Shown: positions 1 through 8,289, counted from the stretch's first letter. The stretch: DNA of 46,704 nucleotides from Melioribacter sp. (GCA_003155655.1 PMDS01000079.1:1-46704), one strand, 5' to 3'. Translations and numbers: made by a program. Notes: a model not told the origin generated them from the sequence alone.

Positions 1-1
1 T

Positions 2-123
2 CTCCACCGTAAAGAGGCTGTGTGATAATTCGGTTTTTTTAGAAAAATGTTTTGATTTCATTCTAAAAACGAACCCAAAATGTGCTTGACACCCTATTTT
101 CACACAGCCTCTAAACGGTGGAG
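2..123. repeat. Palindromic repeat split by an insertion
   Basis: The arms CTCCACCG (2-9) and CGGTGGAG (116-123) are perfect reverse complements. Rejoined across one copy of TAAA they make the 20-bp palindrome CTCCACCGTAAACGGTGGAG. Two relatives of the same palindrome, also with a TAAA centre, lie at 23943-23962 and 24064-24083, and a GTTAT sequence follows closely downstream. Here the TAAA centre is duplicated (10-13 and 112-115) on either side of a 98-bp segment, so the palindrome appears to be a pre-existing repeat that was a target for insertion. Confidence 0.7.
14..111. mobile_element. MITE-like non-coding insertion, 98 bp
   Basis: The segment is bounded by perfect 11-bp terminal inverted repeats, GAGGCTGTGTG (14-24) and CACACAGCCTC (101-111). 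The similarity continues to about 17 of 20 positions. It is flanked by a 4-bp direct repeat, TAAA, consistent with a target-site duplication. There is no ORF inside, so any movement would need a transposase supplied from elsewhere. The GAGGCTGTGTG-type ends resemble those of some DDE insertion sequences, but I cannot assign a family from the sequence alone. An internally deleted IS is an equivalent description. Confidence 0.65.
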
Positions 124-195
124 TTATGAAGTTTTAAAATCAATTGGCGTAAATACCGTTTTTGCGTAACGTGAGTTATTAAATAATTTTTAATA

Positions 196-219
196 TTGCC
201 GCAGCCGTGGCTGCGGCAA
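196..219. repeat. GC-rich palindrome downstream of the susD-like gene
   Basis: Ten-bp arms TTGCCGCAGC and GCTGCGGCAA pair perfectly around a CGTG loop, in an otherwise AT-rich spacer 14 bp past the susD-like stop codon. For the minus-strand gene the T-run precedes the hairpin rather than following it, so it is not a canonical intrinsic terminator. It may protect or define the 3' end, or be another of the short palindromic repeats of this genome. Confidence 0.5.
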
Positions 220-232
220 AAAACTAATTAAC

Positions 233-1453
233 TTAAAATGTAAAATTTGGATTTTTATTTATTTCATCTTGCGGAATTGGTAAATATTCCCACATACCCG
301 CTATATGTAACTTGTTAAATCGTCTTTCATCAATTATTCTGTTTCCTGTCAAGAATAATTCTTTATCCCTTTCAACAAAAATATCGTCGAGTGTTGGCGC
401 CACTGTTAAAAGAGAAGTCATACCATGAGATGCTCTGACAGCATTGATTAAAGTCATTGGTGTCCCGGCATTCACACCACGTAAAGTACATTCAGCTTTC
501 ATCAAATTAACTTCCTGCCAATTAATTAAAGCAAGCGGTGTGAAAGACTGATCAGAATTCAATAAATATTTTGCCTGCTGCCAATAACTGTAGCCTTTAT
601 ATGTTATCGGAATTAATGGAATACGTTTAGCCTCTTCCGGATTTGCCGTTATGTAACCGGCAAACCTGAAATCAACACCCCATTGATCTCTTTGTGCGCC
701 TGCCTGGGCAACATAAAAATTAGGTTGACTGATATTAGCGCCAATCTGCCATGCATTATCACCCTGCACCAAACCCAGGTTAAGATAAGTAACCGCATTA
801 GCATAATCTGCCATATACAAATATGTTCTTCCAATCAAAGAATTAACCAATTTTATATTGAAGGCATCTGTGGTATACTTTAAAGCTTCTTTCCATTTGC
901 TTATTGCCTGTGCATAAAGAACATTGCTGGAAAGATAAGGACCACCGGCTATACATCAGCCGCCATCTGTTTTGGCTCTTCCCTGCCATGATGCTAAACA
1001 GTACCTTGCATAAGCGCCATCTAAATAAGCGTTGAACAGTCCTTTATTTTTTAATGACTGATTTGTAAAAGTGATTTTGTTCAGGCATCTCCATGCAAGT
1101 GTATCAGCTTCCATTCTTAATACATATATTTTATATAATGCAGCGTTAATACTATTATTATCAAATGGAATATTTACTGCTAGATCAAGTTCCTGGTATT
1201 GCGGATATGTTGCGTTGTACATCCTTAGGTCAAAATATAATTGATCGGATAGGCCGTCAACTGTCAGCATGGGCTCTGCAATATCTGTCAACCTGTTTTG
1301 TAGACCGGTAACCATGAAATCTATGTTAGATTCATTATTTAGTTGATCATCAACTATCTTGTCATTAGTAAACGGCAGATCAGTTACCCAGTCATTGCAC
1401 GCTGCTAATGCAATTAAGATTATAAAAAATGATAAGCGATATATTTTTTTCAT
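233..1453 (-). pseudogene. SusD/RagB-like lipoprotein, broken by in-frame TGA
   Basis: SusD-like proteins are surface lipoproteins that bind substrate and cap the SusC channel. The gene starts at ATG 1453, with GGAG at 1460-1463, 22 bp after susC ends. A lipoprotein signal (LAAC lipobox) is followed by SusD-like sequence, including the WQGR region and TPR-like repeats, to a stop at 233. Codon 166 (956-958) is TGA. The reading frame continues unbroken on both sides of it for about 407 codons in total, so this is a nonsense change rather than a frameshift. The next codon is Cys and the flanks are Gly-rich, so a GGA-to-TGA change is the simplest origin. TGA is an ordinary stop elsewhere in the window (DedA, nuoB, nuoL). 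Sequencing error, recent pseudogene and read-through are all possible; the high integrity downstream suggests a recent event. Confidence 0.8.
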
Positions 1454-1474
1454 TTTATTCTCCAATTATTTTTT

Positions 1475-4450
1475 TTAGAAACCAAATCTTACCCAGAAGT
1501 TGTAGGTACGCGGCTGAGGCAATGTGCCAAGATCGCTTGCATAAGTTCCAACTGCATTTGCTCCGGAACCGCCTGAATAGTTGACTTCATAATCAAGATC
1601 ATATTTCGAAGTTCTCCAAACATTTCTAACTGAAAAACCTACTACAAGATTTGATATATAATTGTTAAGCATATATTCTTTCATTAAGTCGGAACAATCG
1701 AAACTTAAGCTTAACTCTCTGAGCGCAAAATAATCTGCCGGGAAAATCCAGTTGCCCTGGTAACCGGTATACATTGATGCAAATTTGTTTGCTGCGTCAA
1801 TATATTCCTGTGTACCGGGTGTTAATGGTGTTACCGATGGATCTACAGGCAATTTATATAATGAATTGATGCCTAATTGAGTTGCAAGCCTGTTATATGG
1901 CAAATAACTTCCTGCTCTTGCAGCGCGGTAAAGTGTATAGCTCCAAACACTATTATGTAATCCAAACTCAGCAAAAGCATATAAGTTAAAGTTTTTAAGG
2001 AAACGGAAATTAGCTGAGAATGAACCTGAATGATCCGGAATTGGACTTCCTTTATCTACTTTTACAATATTTCCATTTGCGTCTTTAAGAGGATTAACGC
2101 CTGTCATTTTACCGGTAGTTGGATTCAATATTGGTCCGGCTGATACTTGTGCATAGAACTCATGTTTTCTCCATCCAACTTTTTCAACATTTTCCTGACC
2201 ATCTAAAAGCTCGGTAGTATTACCTAAATCCTGTACCTCGCTATTCTGATAATTCCAAATAAAAGTAAGACCTAAATCATAATCAGCAGTTTTAATAGGG
2301 TTAACCTGTAACTGTGCCTCATAACCCCAGTTTCTGACTTTACCAATATTAAACGGGTATGTAAGAGAAGCAGCAACATTTGGATCAGGATTATAATAAC
2401 CATATGAAGGAGCTAAACTAGAGTAAACAATTGAGTTCTCCGCATTTTGTCTGTAATGTGTAAACTCAAGTGAAAACATTTTCAGGAATTCTATATCAAT
2501 TCCCAATTCTAATTCTTTAATATTTTCCGGTTTTATCCCCGGGTTACCAATTGAGTTTGGAACAAGACCTACGCCGTTACCCTGATTTACAGCAGTCCAT
2601 GTAAATGGAATACCATCAAGCTGTCCGGGTAACTGGCCTGTAGCGCCATAACTTGCTCTCAGCTTTAGCATTTGAATTGATTCGGGTAAGAGTCCAAATT
2701 TGTCTAAACGTACAGCACCGCTTATTTTTGGATAGGTAGCAAAAGGGGCATCTTCACCAAAGGCACTTGCATAATCTCTTCTTATAGCCAAAGTCCAGAA
2801 ATAAGTATTATCCCATGAGAAGTTATTTTCCCAAAAAAGTCCGGCATCCCTGGCATAAAAATAAGTGTTGAGTATTCCATCATTTTGTGCTGCTGCATCA
2901 ATTGTAGTAATGTAAGGACTGTTAAAATTTTCAACATTCTCACTATTTGTAAAAATACTTCTATCCTGTAACTGCATACCGGCAATTGTTGTAAAGTTTA
3001 ATTTTTCAAAGAAGTTGAAAAAATATCTTGCATTTAAATCATAGGTAAACCTTTTTGAGTCTCTATCGTATAAAGATCTATAGCCATAGTTATAACTTCC
3101 AAAAGTATAACCAACCGGATAATATTGATCCTGGCGGAAAGCATTGTAGTCTACACCAAAACCTCCGTTAATTTCAAGATTACCAAATGGCTTCCATGTA
3201 ATTTTAGCTGATCCAATAAATTGATCTATTTTACTGATATCTTGCTCGGCAGCTAATGCAGAACTATCTGTTGCTAAAAATGCAGGATAATAAGAAAATG
3301 CATTAAGCATCCATCCCCATGTATTATTATCATTATTGGGCCTTGCTACTTTATTCCATATATATGAAGTATTTAATTGTAGACTGAAATTTTCAGAAGG
3401 AACTGCAGTTAGGTTCAATCTTATGTCCTTTCTATCCAGATTATTTTGTGCCGGAATAAGACCTCCTTCAAGCCTGCTTTCAAACGAAGTGTAATACTTC
3501 AATAATCCATTGCCGCCTGTGACACTAACCTGGTGATCCTGTATATAACCCAGGGGTGAGAGAATTGAATTTATTGTTTTTGCGTTGTAGTATTTATCTT
3601 CACTGTATTTAAATGATGGTGTATTAAATCCATAATCGAACTGATAATTAATAGAATACCCCTTGCCGGATCCGAGTCCTAATTTTCCCTGCTTTGTTGT
3701 AATTAATACAACTCCATTAGAACCGCTTGTACCGTACATTGCAGCAGCAGAAGGACCTTTTAAAACTTCAATGTTTTCTATATCATTTGGATTAAGATCA
3801 GCCAAAAGACTGATACTCTGCCCGCCGACACTTATGCCATAAATTTCGGTGTTGTCCATGCGGGTTCCGTCGACATAAATAACAGGTTGTTCATTTCCAT
3901 TCAAACCGCCGCCGCCCCTGATAAAGAAGCGCCATCCGGAACTAACGTTGCCCGATGCTGTCTGAAGATTAACACCGGATATTTTACCTGTAACAAGCTG
4001 GGAAAAACTTGAGTAAGATTGTTTATCAGTTAATTCTTTAGCAGCAATGTGTGCAACCGCAACTTCTGCAACAGATTTTGAAGTCTTGGATGCAATACCG
4101 GTTACAACAACTTCTTCAGCCTGAAAGACGTCTTCATCCAGGCTAAAATTTCTAGCAATGTTAGAACCATCAAGAATTATTCTAACTGATTTCTTTTTAT
4201 AGTTGACATATGAAGCAGATAGTTCCACCTCCTGACCTTTTGCAAGATTTGCAGGAACTTCAAAACTATAATTTCCATCAACATTAGTTGATGCCCCAAG
4301 ATTCATTGGCTTAAGAACAACACTTGCACCGATCAAGCCATCGCCGGTTTTTGCGTCAGTTACTTTTCCCTGAATCTTAAACATTCCTTGACCAAGAGTA
4401 CTTATTTGCATTAGTACAAGGAAAAATAAAAAGAGTAGAAATTTCTTCAT
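1475..4450 (-). CDS. SusC/RagA-type TonB-dependent outer-membrane receptor
   Basis: This 991-aa protein imports an oligomeric substrate across the outer membrane using TonB energy. It has a signal peptide (residues 1-20), a carboxypeptidase-regulatory-like/DUF4480 domain (about 23-110), a TonB-box-like EEVVVTG segment (about 111), a plug domain with FFIRGGGGLNG and the VLKGPSAAAMYG signature (about 120-255), and a beta-barrel ending in an aromatic F at the C-terminus (VRFGF). The length is typical of the family. AAGGAGG lies just upstream of the ATG. The broken SusD partner follows after 21 bp and would be co-transcribed. The sugar or peptide substrate cannot be read from the sequence, because no glycan-degrading enzyme lies next to it. 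Confidence 0.93.
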   Translation of the reverse strand: MKKFLLFLFFLVLMQISTLGQGMFKIQGKVTDAKTGDGLIGASVVLKPMNLGASTNVDGNYSFEVPANLAKGQEVELSASYVNYKKKSVRIILDGSNIARNFSLDEDVFQAEEVVVTGIASKTSKSVAEVAVAHIAAKELTDKQSYSSFSQLVTGKISGVNLQTASGNVSSGWRFFIRGGGGLNGNEQPVIYVDGTRMDNTEIYGISVGGQSISLLADLNPNDIENIEVLKGPSAAAMYGTSGSNGVVLITTKQGKLGLGSGKGYSINYQFDYGFNTPSFKYSEDKYYNAKTINSILSPLGYIQDHQVSVTGGNGLLKYYTSFESRLEGGLIPAQNNLDRKDIRLNLTAVPSENFSLQLNTSYIWNKVARPNNDNNTWGWMLNAFSYYPAFLATDSSALAAEQDISKIDQFIGSAKITWKPFGNLEINGGFGVDYNAFRQDQYYPVGYTFGSYNYGYRSLYDRDSKRFTYDLNARYFFNFFEKLNFTTIAGMQLQDRSIFTNSENVENFNSPYITTIDAAAQNDGILNTYFYARDAGLFWENNFSWDNTYFWTLAIRRDYASAFGEDAPFATYPKISGAVRLDKFGLLPESIQMLKLRASYGATGQLPGQLDGIPFTWTAVNQGNGVGLVPNSIGNPGIKPENIKELELGIDIEFLKMFSLEFTHYRQNAENSIVYSSLAPSYGYYNPDPNVAASLTYPFNIGKVRNWGYEAQLQVNPIKTADYDLGLTFIWNYQNSEVQDLGNTTELLDGQENVEKVGWRKHEFYAQVSAGPILNPTTGKMTGVNPLKDANGNIVKVDKGSPIPDHSGSFSANFRFLKNFNLYAFAEFGLHNSVWSYTLYRAARAGSYLPYNRLATQLGINSLYKLPVDPSVTPLTPGTQEYIDAANKFASMYTGYQGNWIFPADYFALRELSLSFDCSDLMKEYMLNNYISNLVVGFSVRNVWRTSKYDLDYEVNYSGGSGANAVGTYASDLGTLPQPRTYNFWVRFGF

Positions 4451-4525
4451 TTACTCCTCCTTAATGAATTTGAAAAATTATTGGTTATACCTTCCAGCCA
4501 GATTTCAGAAGATTTAATTGAAATA

Positions 4526-4554
4526 ATTAAACTTTAACATCTAACTAGTTGCAA
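4526..4554 (-). promoter_or_regulatory. Putative sigma70-like promoter of susC
   Basis: On the minus strand, TTGCAA (4554-4549) and TTTAAT (4531-4526) are separated by 17 bp. Transcription would start near 4519, about 70 nt before the susC ATG. The match to consensus is moderate and the assignment is by pattern only. Confidence 0.35.
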
Positions 4555-4590
4555 AATAATTTTAGAGAAGGCTGTTTGAAATGAATCTTT

Positions 4591-4620
4591 GCCGTGCGGT
4601 TTTATTAAATGATTAACGGC
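4591..4620 (-). promoter_or_regulatory. Possible LytTR-type site upstream of susC
   Basis: Read on the minus strand, CCGTTAAT and CCGCACGG cores occur exactly 20 bp apart. That is the same period as the ACCGCTTAAAT repeats in front of the LytS/LytTR operon. LytTR regulators generally bind two short direct repeats about two helical turns apart, often with a CCGTT-like core. The site would lie roughly 70-100 bp before the proposed susC start point. The second core is degenerate, and the ends (GCCGT/ACGGC) could instead form a hairpin. Confidence 0.25.
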
Positions 4621-4653
4621 TAAGAGAGAGTTCGATTGAATATTCCGGCAGGA

Positions 4654-4899
4654 TCATTTTACTAACTCTTTATCTTTTTCGCCGCTGACATTATTTTTGT
4701 TTATAATCTTCAGCTCAATTTTAGAAGAAAGGCTTAGCAAAGCAATCATGATAATTATTATACCCACCATTGCAGCAATACCAAATAAATGTAAATATTG
4801 ATCAGATATTTTTATTGATTGAGAAAATTTGAAGTATTGGAATGGAACAAATAAAATCACCCCGGTTATAATTAATAAAAAGTTAGTTCTCTTCTTCAT
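4654..4899 (-). CDS. Small two-TM membrane protein, unknown
   Basis: An 81-aa protein with a KKR N-terminus, two hydrophobic stretches (about residues 7-22 and 38-57) and a charged C-terminal tail rich in Lys and Glu, so probably an inner-membrane protein with a cytosolic tail. I do not recognise a family. It lies on the same strand as susC/susD, 203 bp upstream, and is divergent from the LytS kinase gene. A hairpin or operator-like palindrome (TTGTATA/TATACAA, 4946-4963) sits 47 bp before its start. It could be a target or accessory of the adjacent two-component system. Confidence 0.55.
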   Translation of the reverse strand: MKKRTNFLLIITGVILFVPFQYFKFSQSIKISDQYLHLFGIAAMVGIIIIMIALLSLSSKIELKIINKNNVSGEKDKELVK

Positions 4900-4945
4900 A
4901 CAACACCCGTAATTAAATTTAGAGTTAATTGAATACTGAACAACG

Positions 4946-4963
4946 TTGTATATTTTTATACAA
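4946..4963. promoter_or_regulatory. Palindrome in the divergent spacer
   Basis: TTGTATA and TATACAA pair perfectly around TTTT in the 297-bp spacer between the small membrane gene and the kinase gene. It may be an operator or just a small hairpin. Apart from this and the 20-bp-period repeats nearer the kinase, I see nothing gene-like in the spacer. Confidence 0.3.
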
Positions 4964-5070
4964 TCATTGAATATATTTTTTTATACCAGGGATTTCTAAT
5001 GCTTCTAATTTAAAGAAACCACAATTGATTAGACGCATAAAAATCAAAAAGTTTGGTCGATAAAAAATTA

Positions 5071-5121
5071 CCCGCATGAATAGATGGCTAACCGCTTAAA
5101 TAACTATATGACCGCTTAAAT
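5071..5121 (+). promoter_or_regulatory. Three direct repeats with 20-bp period, probable LytTR operator
   Basis: ACCGCTTAAAT occurs identically at 5091-5101 and 5111-5121. A related copy, CCCGCATGAAT (8 of 11 positions), lies at 5071-5081. The three copies are spaced exactly 20 bp apart, which places them on nearly the same face of the helix. LytTR response regulators typically bind tandem short direct repeats with about two-turn spacing, and the operon that follows encodes one, so autoregulation is the natural reading. The repeat is seen directly; the binding protein is inferred. Confidence 0.6.
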
Positions 5122-5196
5122 TTTTTAGATTATTTTTGAATAAAGAATTACGATATTCTCATCAAAAAATAGCAGTAATATATAAGGACTCTTGAA

Positions 5197-6306
5197 TTGT
5201 TACTTAATAAAATAAATAGCTTTTTAAAGGAACAGTTCCTTGAAAGGAAATACCCTTCATTCTACTTTTTAAATGCAGTAGGTTGGATAATAATAATACT
5301 TGCAGATTCTTTAATAGTAAGCCCCATCGAAGTGTTTTCAAGTTTTCATATGTTTATTTCAAACACTGTGGAATGGTCATTCGGTTATTTAGTTACGTGG
5401 TATTTAAGAAATATCTATAAAGATTATAATTACAGGTCAAAATCATTAGTAAGCACTATGCTCTACATACTTTTTATTTCTCTATTAGGCTCAATATTAT
5501 TTTATTTTGTTGCATATCTGATTGATATCTTATTCAACCTGCACTTAATAAATAGATATTTGCAAATCATATTTAGTCTTAGATCCATAGCAGAAAGATT
5601 GACCGAGTTTTATCCGATAATGACTACCTGGAGCTTATCATATTTTGGAATTAAGTTCTGGCTCGATTTAAGTGCAGAAAGGGAGCGGGCCGAAAAAGCC
5701 GATCTGCTTGCACAAAGCGCACAATTACAAATGCTGCGGTATCAGGTTAACCCTCACTTTTTGTTCAATTCATTTAGTTCATTGCGCGCCTTAATAAGAA
5801 GTAATTCAAGTAAGGCTGAAGAGATGGTTGGTAAATTATCAGAGTTTTACAGATACACGCTTCTTACAAAGAGCAGTTCCGAAGTACCATTAATAGATGA
5901 GATTGAAGCCATACAGTATTATGCAGAAATAGAAAAAATACGGTTTGAAGATAAGATAGATTTTCAATTTGATATTGAACCGCTTGCAGAGGAATATCCT
6001 ATTCCAAATTTCTTACTTAATCCTTTAGTTGAGAATGCAATTAAATACGGAATGAAAACAAGTGAGATGCCTCTGCAAATTAAAATTATTGCGCAGGTAA
6101 AGAATGGTAAACTGTTAATTATTGTTAAAAATTCCGGGAAATTGATATTTGACAAAAATGATTTGGAAATTTACGGAACCGGAACGGGGCTCTCAAACAT
6201 CAAAAGAAGGTTGGAATACTCTTATCCCGGTAATTTCAGCTTTGAGATAAAAGAAGAAGAAGGATTTGTTATAATAACAATTGAAATCTATAAGGAGTTG
6301 AAATGA
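5197..6306 (+). CDS. LytS-type sensor histidine kinase
   Basis: A 369-aa kinase that senses an unknown signal and phosphorylates the adjacent LytTR regulator. The N-terminal 150 residues hold about four membrane helices with no large extracytoplasmic domain. A short coiled-coil (about 158-180) leads into a His_kinase domain (PF06580 type) with phospho-acceptor H187 in NPHFLFN. A GHKL ATPase domain follows, with the N-box NPLVENAIKYG (275-285) and a GTGTGLSN G-box near 328. The start is TTG at 5197, chosen because AAGGA at 5184-5188 is well spaced and no in-frame ATG precedes the first helix. The stop overlaps the regulator start (ATGA-type, 4 nt), indicating translational coupling. Confidence 0.92.
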   Translation: MLLNKINSFLKEQFLERKYPSFYFLNAVGWIIIILADSLIVSPIEVFSSFHMFISNTVEWSFGYLVTWYLRNIYKDYNYRSKSLVSTMLYILFISLLGSILFYFVAYLIDILFNLHLINRYLQIIFSLRSIAERLTEFYPIMTTWSLSYFGIKFWLDLSAERERAEKADLLAQSAQLQMLRYQVNPHFLFNSFSSLRALIRSNSSKAEEMVGKLSEFYRYTLLTKSSSEVPLIDEIEAIQYYAEIEKIRFEDKIDFQFDIEPLAEEYPIPNFLLNPLVENAIKYGMKTSEMPLQIKIIAQVKNGKLLIIVKNSGKLIFDKNDLEIYGTGTGLSNIKRRLEYSYPGNFSFEIKEEEGFVIITIEIYKELK

Positions 6307-7028
6307 CCAAGATATATAAAGCCCTAATTATAGATGATGAAAAATTAGCGCGGGAAGATTTAAAATCTTTACTAAGCGATTTTCCTAAAATTGAAATAGT
6401 TGGCGAAGCAGGTAATGTAGCTGAAGCAAAAAAAGCAATTGAAGGATTAGGACCTGATTTAATCTTTTTAGATATACAAATGCCGGGAAAATCCGGTTTT
6501 GACCTTCTTTCTGAATTGAAAATAAATGCTGATATTATATTTGTTACTGCATATGATGAATATGCAATTAAAGCTTTTGAAGTTAATGCCCAGGATTATT
6601 TACTTAAACCGGTTAATAAAGAACGTCTTGCTCTTGCTTTAGAACATCTTGAATCTAATGATGAAGCTCAACTTCAGTTTGTTAAAAAATTAGATTATGC
6701 CGATAACGTATTTTTGATGATTAATAATTCTTACCAGTTTATTAGAATTAGCACAATAATGAAAATTACAGCCGCAGGTAATTATTCGGAAATCCTGACA
6801 AGTAACAAAACAAAAGGGCTTGTTCTTAAATCAATGCGGGAATGGGAATCCAGATTGCCTGATAATTATTTTGCACGCATACATAGAAATACAATAATTA
6901 ACTTGGAATTTATAGACCATGTTGAAGACTGGTTCAATTATTCTTACCAGATTCATATAAAAGGTTTGGAACCTCCTGTAGTAATGAGCCGGCGTTATGC
7001 AGTCAAGCTGAAAGACAGGATGTCATAA
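6303..7028 (+). CDS. LytTR-family response regulator
   Basis: A 241-aa transcription regulator. The receiver domain (1-120) has the acidic pair D11/D12, phospho-acceptor D57 in FLDIQMPG, the switch Thr in VTAYDEY (about 85) and the KPVNKE Lys. The C-terminal LytTR DNA-binding domain (about 145-241) carries the family pattern ARIHRNTIINLEFI. It is translationally coupled to the kinase. The 20-bp-period repeats at 5071-5121, and perhaps those at 4591-4620, are candidate targets, which would make susC part of its regulon. That regulon is inference. Confidence 0.93.
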   Translation: MTKIYKALIIDDEKLAREDLKSLLSDFPKIEIVGEAGNVAEAKKAIEGLGPDLIFLDIQMPGKSGFDLLSELKINADIIFVTAYDEYAIKAFEVNAQDYLLKPVNKERLALALEHLESNDEAQLQFVKKLDYADNVFLMINNSYQFIRISTIMKITAAGNYSEILTSNKTKGLVLKSMREWESRLPDNYFARIHRNTIINLEFIDHVEDWFNYSYQIHIKGLEPPVVMSRRYAVKLKDRMS

Positions 7029-7199
7029 TCTTTTTAGTTCATATATTTTTCAACTTCCTCTCTGTAAACTTATTTAACCTCTTATAAAATTCACCTGCCG
7101 TTAAACAATAACAAGTGTGTATAAAATAATAATAAAACCATATTACAGCCGGAATTAATTTTTATAAAATGTTCTATGAAAATTTGATGGATATTTTTT

Positions 7200-7302
7200 G
7201 AGGCTGAGTAATAAGGGTAAGGGTCCCTTTCTTTCGATGCATATTTTAGCCTCCTGGAACCTCTCTGAAGATCATACTCCTCTTCTTCAGAGAGGAGTTT
7301 TT
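7200..7302 (+). ncRNA. Candidate small structured RNA
   Basis: An outer stem, GAGGCT (7200-7205) with AGCCTC (7248-7253), encloses an inner AAGGG/CCCTT hairpin (7213-7229). A perfect 12-bp terminator hairpin follows at once. There is no ORF, and the structure stands about 180 bp past the LytTR gene. This arrangement suits an independent sRNA or a processed 3' UTR. I see no strong promoter immediately upstream, so it could equally be just the long 3' end of the two-component operon. Confidence 0.3.
7260..7302 (+). terminator. Intrinsic terminator, 12-bp stem
   Basis: CCTCTCTGAAGA (7260-7271) pairs perfectly with TCTTCAGAGAGG (7284-7295) and is followed by AGTTTTT. It probably ends transcription from the LytS/LytTR operon or from the candidate RNA that precedes it. 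Confidence 0.8.
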
Positions 7303-7547
7303 AATCCCTGCTTTTCCTTAAAAATATTTTTTCTTTGGTGATTAATTATCATCAAAACTAAATTCTCATATATTAAGTCAAATATTCATTTGAACGGCTG
7401 TACAAAAATTTAAGTGGTGTATCAATCATAATAGGTAAAAAGTCTAAAGGATGTAATTCGGAAAGTTTCTTTGAATGATCTGAAATTTTTTTAATGAACC
7501 AGGACTTCCGACAAAATAAATTATAAACAAACTCCGAAGGAGGAAAT

Positions 7548-8009
7548 ATGAAGACGCGACTGTTGGTATTATCAATATTGTGTTCTCTTTTTCTAATAAC
7601 AAATGATGTACTGCCTCAGGTAGCTAAACCATTAGAAATTGATGCAAGACACGAAATTGTATACAAAGATCCTATTAAAGGATTAAATTCTGCAGATGCA
7701 GATATTCGTTTGGACTGCGCGTTTGTACTGGGTGAATTAAAATGCCAGAAAGCAGCAATTTCCCTTATGCGTTTATTGCGTGAAGATCCAAGTGAAGCTG
7801 TCCGCATTGTTGCGGCTGAATCATTAATTAAAATTGATGATCCGGTTGGTGTTTACCTTGTTAACAGAACTGCTAAGTTTAATGAATTTGAGCATGTTCG
7901 TAAACTCTGCGAAAAATTTTACAACTCATATGTTTATGAGCAATTGACCGCAGCACATCCGGATGCCAGTAAGGAAGAAATTCTTGCTGCTATGGCTACA
8001 AAAAAATAA
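7548..8009 (+). CDS. Secreted HEAT-repeat protein
   Basis: A 153-aa protein with a Sec signal peptide (residues 1-24), then two or three HEAT-like helical repeats. DIRLDCAFVLGELKC and AVRIVAAESLIKIDDP are the clearest (about 48-110). HEAT repeats form protein-binding solenoids, so a periplasmic or outer-membrane scaffold role is plausible, but no partner is evident. The RBS GAAGGAGGA is very strong, and the gene stands alone between two terminators, suggesting a monocistronic and possibly well-expressed gene. Confidence 0.75.
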   Translation: MKTRLLVLSILCSLFLITNDVLPQVAKPLEIDARHEIVYKDPIKGLNSADADIRLDCAFVLGELKCQKAAISLMRLLREDPSEAVRIVAAESLIKIDDPVGVYLVNRTAKFNEFEHVRKLCEKFYNSYVYEQLTAAHPDASKEEILAAMATKK

Positions 8010-8053
8010 TTTTCTGATTTCCCGTTTTCAAGCTAATTCCGCACTATAAATAT

Positions 8054-8080
8054 AGAGAAGGATGAATGTCCTTCTCTTTT
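8054..8080 (+). terminator. Intrinsic terminator of the HEAT-repeat gene
   Basis: AGAGAAGGA (8054-8062) and TCCTTCTCT (8069-8077) form a perfect 9-bp stem with a 6-nt loop followed by TTT, 44 bp after the stop codon. Confidence 0.75.
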
Positions 8081-8289
8081 ATATTCACAAATGAATTAAA
8101 ACCCGCTTGGTTTTTACAGCCTATAATCATAATTTTACATACAAAATTTTTGAAACTGCGTAACATTAGTTTAACTTGAGGTTGTAATCATTTTCCGCGC
8201 TGTAATAGCAATTCACAAGAAAAAGGCTTTTTCTATTCCGCCTCAAATTTTTTGTCAGTGCAGTCATTAATAAAATATCCGGAGTGTTA

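Larger units (their letters stand above)
7029..7547. other. Gene-free 519-bp spacer
   Basis: No convincing ORF is present. It contains a compact hairpin region and a strong terminator (7200-7302), described separately. It also has a dyad-like GTGAT/ATCAT sequence (7338-7352), loosely reminiscent of CRP/FNR-family sites. The rest is AT-rich sequence with no visible repeat. The ribosome-binding site GAAGGAGGA of the HEAT-repeat gene is at its right end. Confidence 0.5.

Noticed and set aside
956-958. Selenocysteine or reassigned (Gly) TGA in the susD-like gene
   Set aside because: No convincing SECIS-like hairpin follows, SusD proteins are not known selenoproteins, and TGA ends normal genes such as nuoB, nuoL and the DedA gene in this window.
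7334-7357. A CRP/FNR-type site before the HEAT-repeat gene
   Set aside because: The dyad has a 5-bp centre and deviates from TTGAT-N4-ATCAA; it is noted only as part of the spacer.
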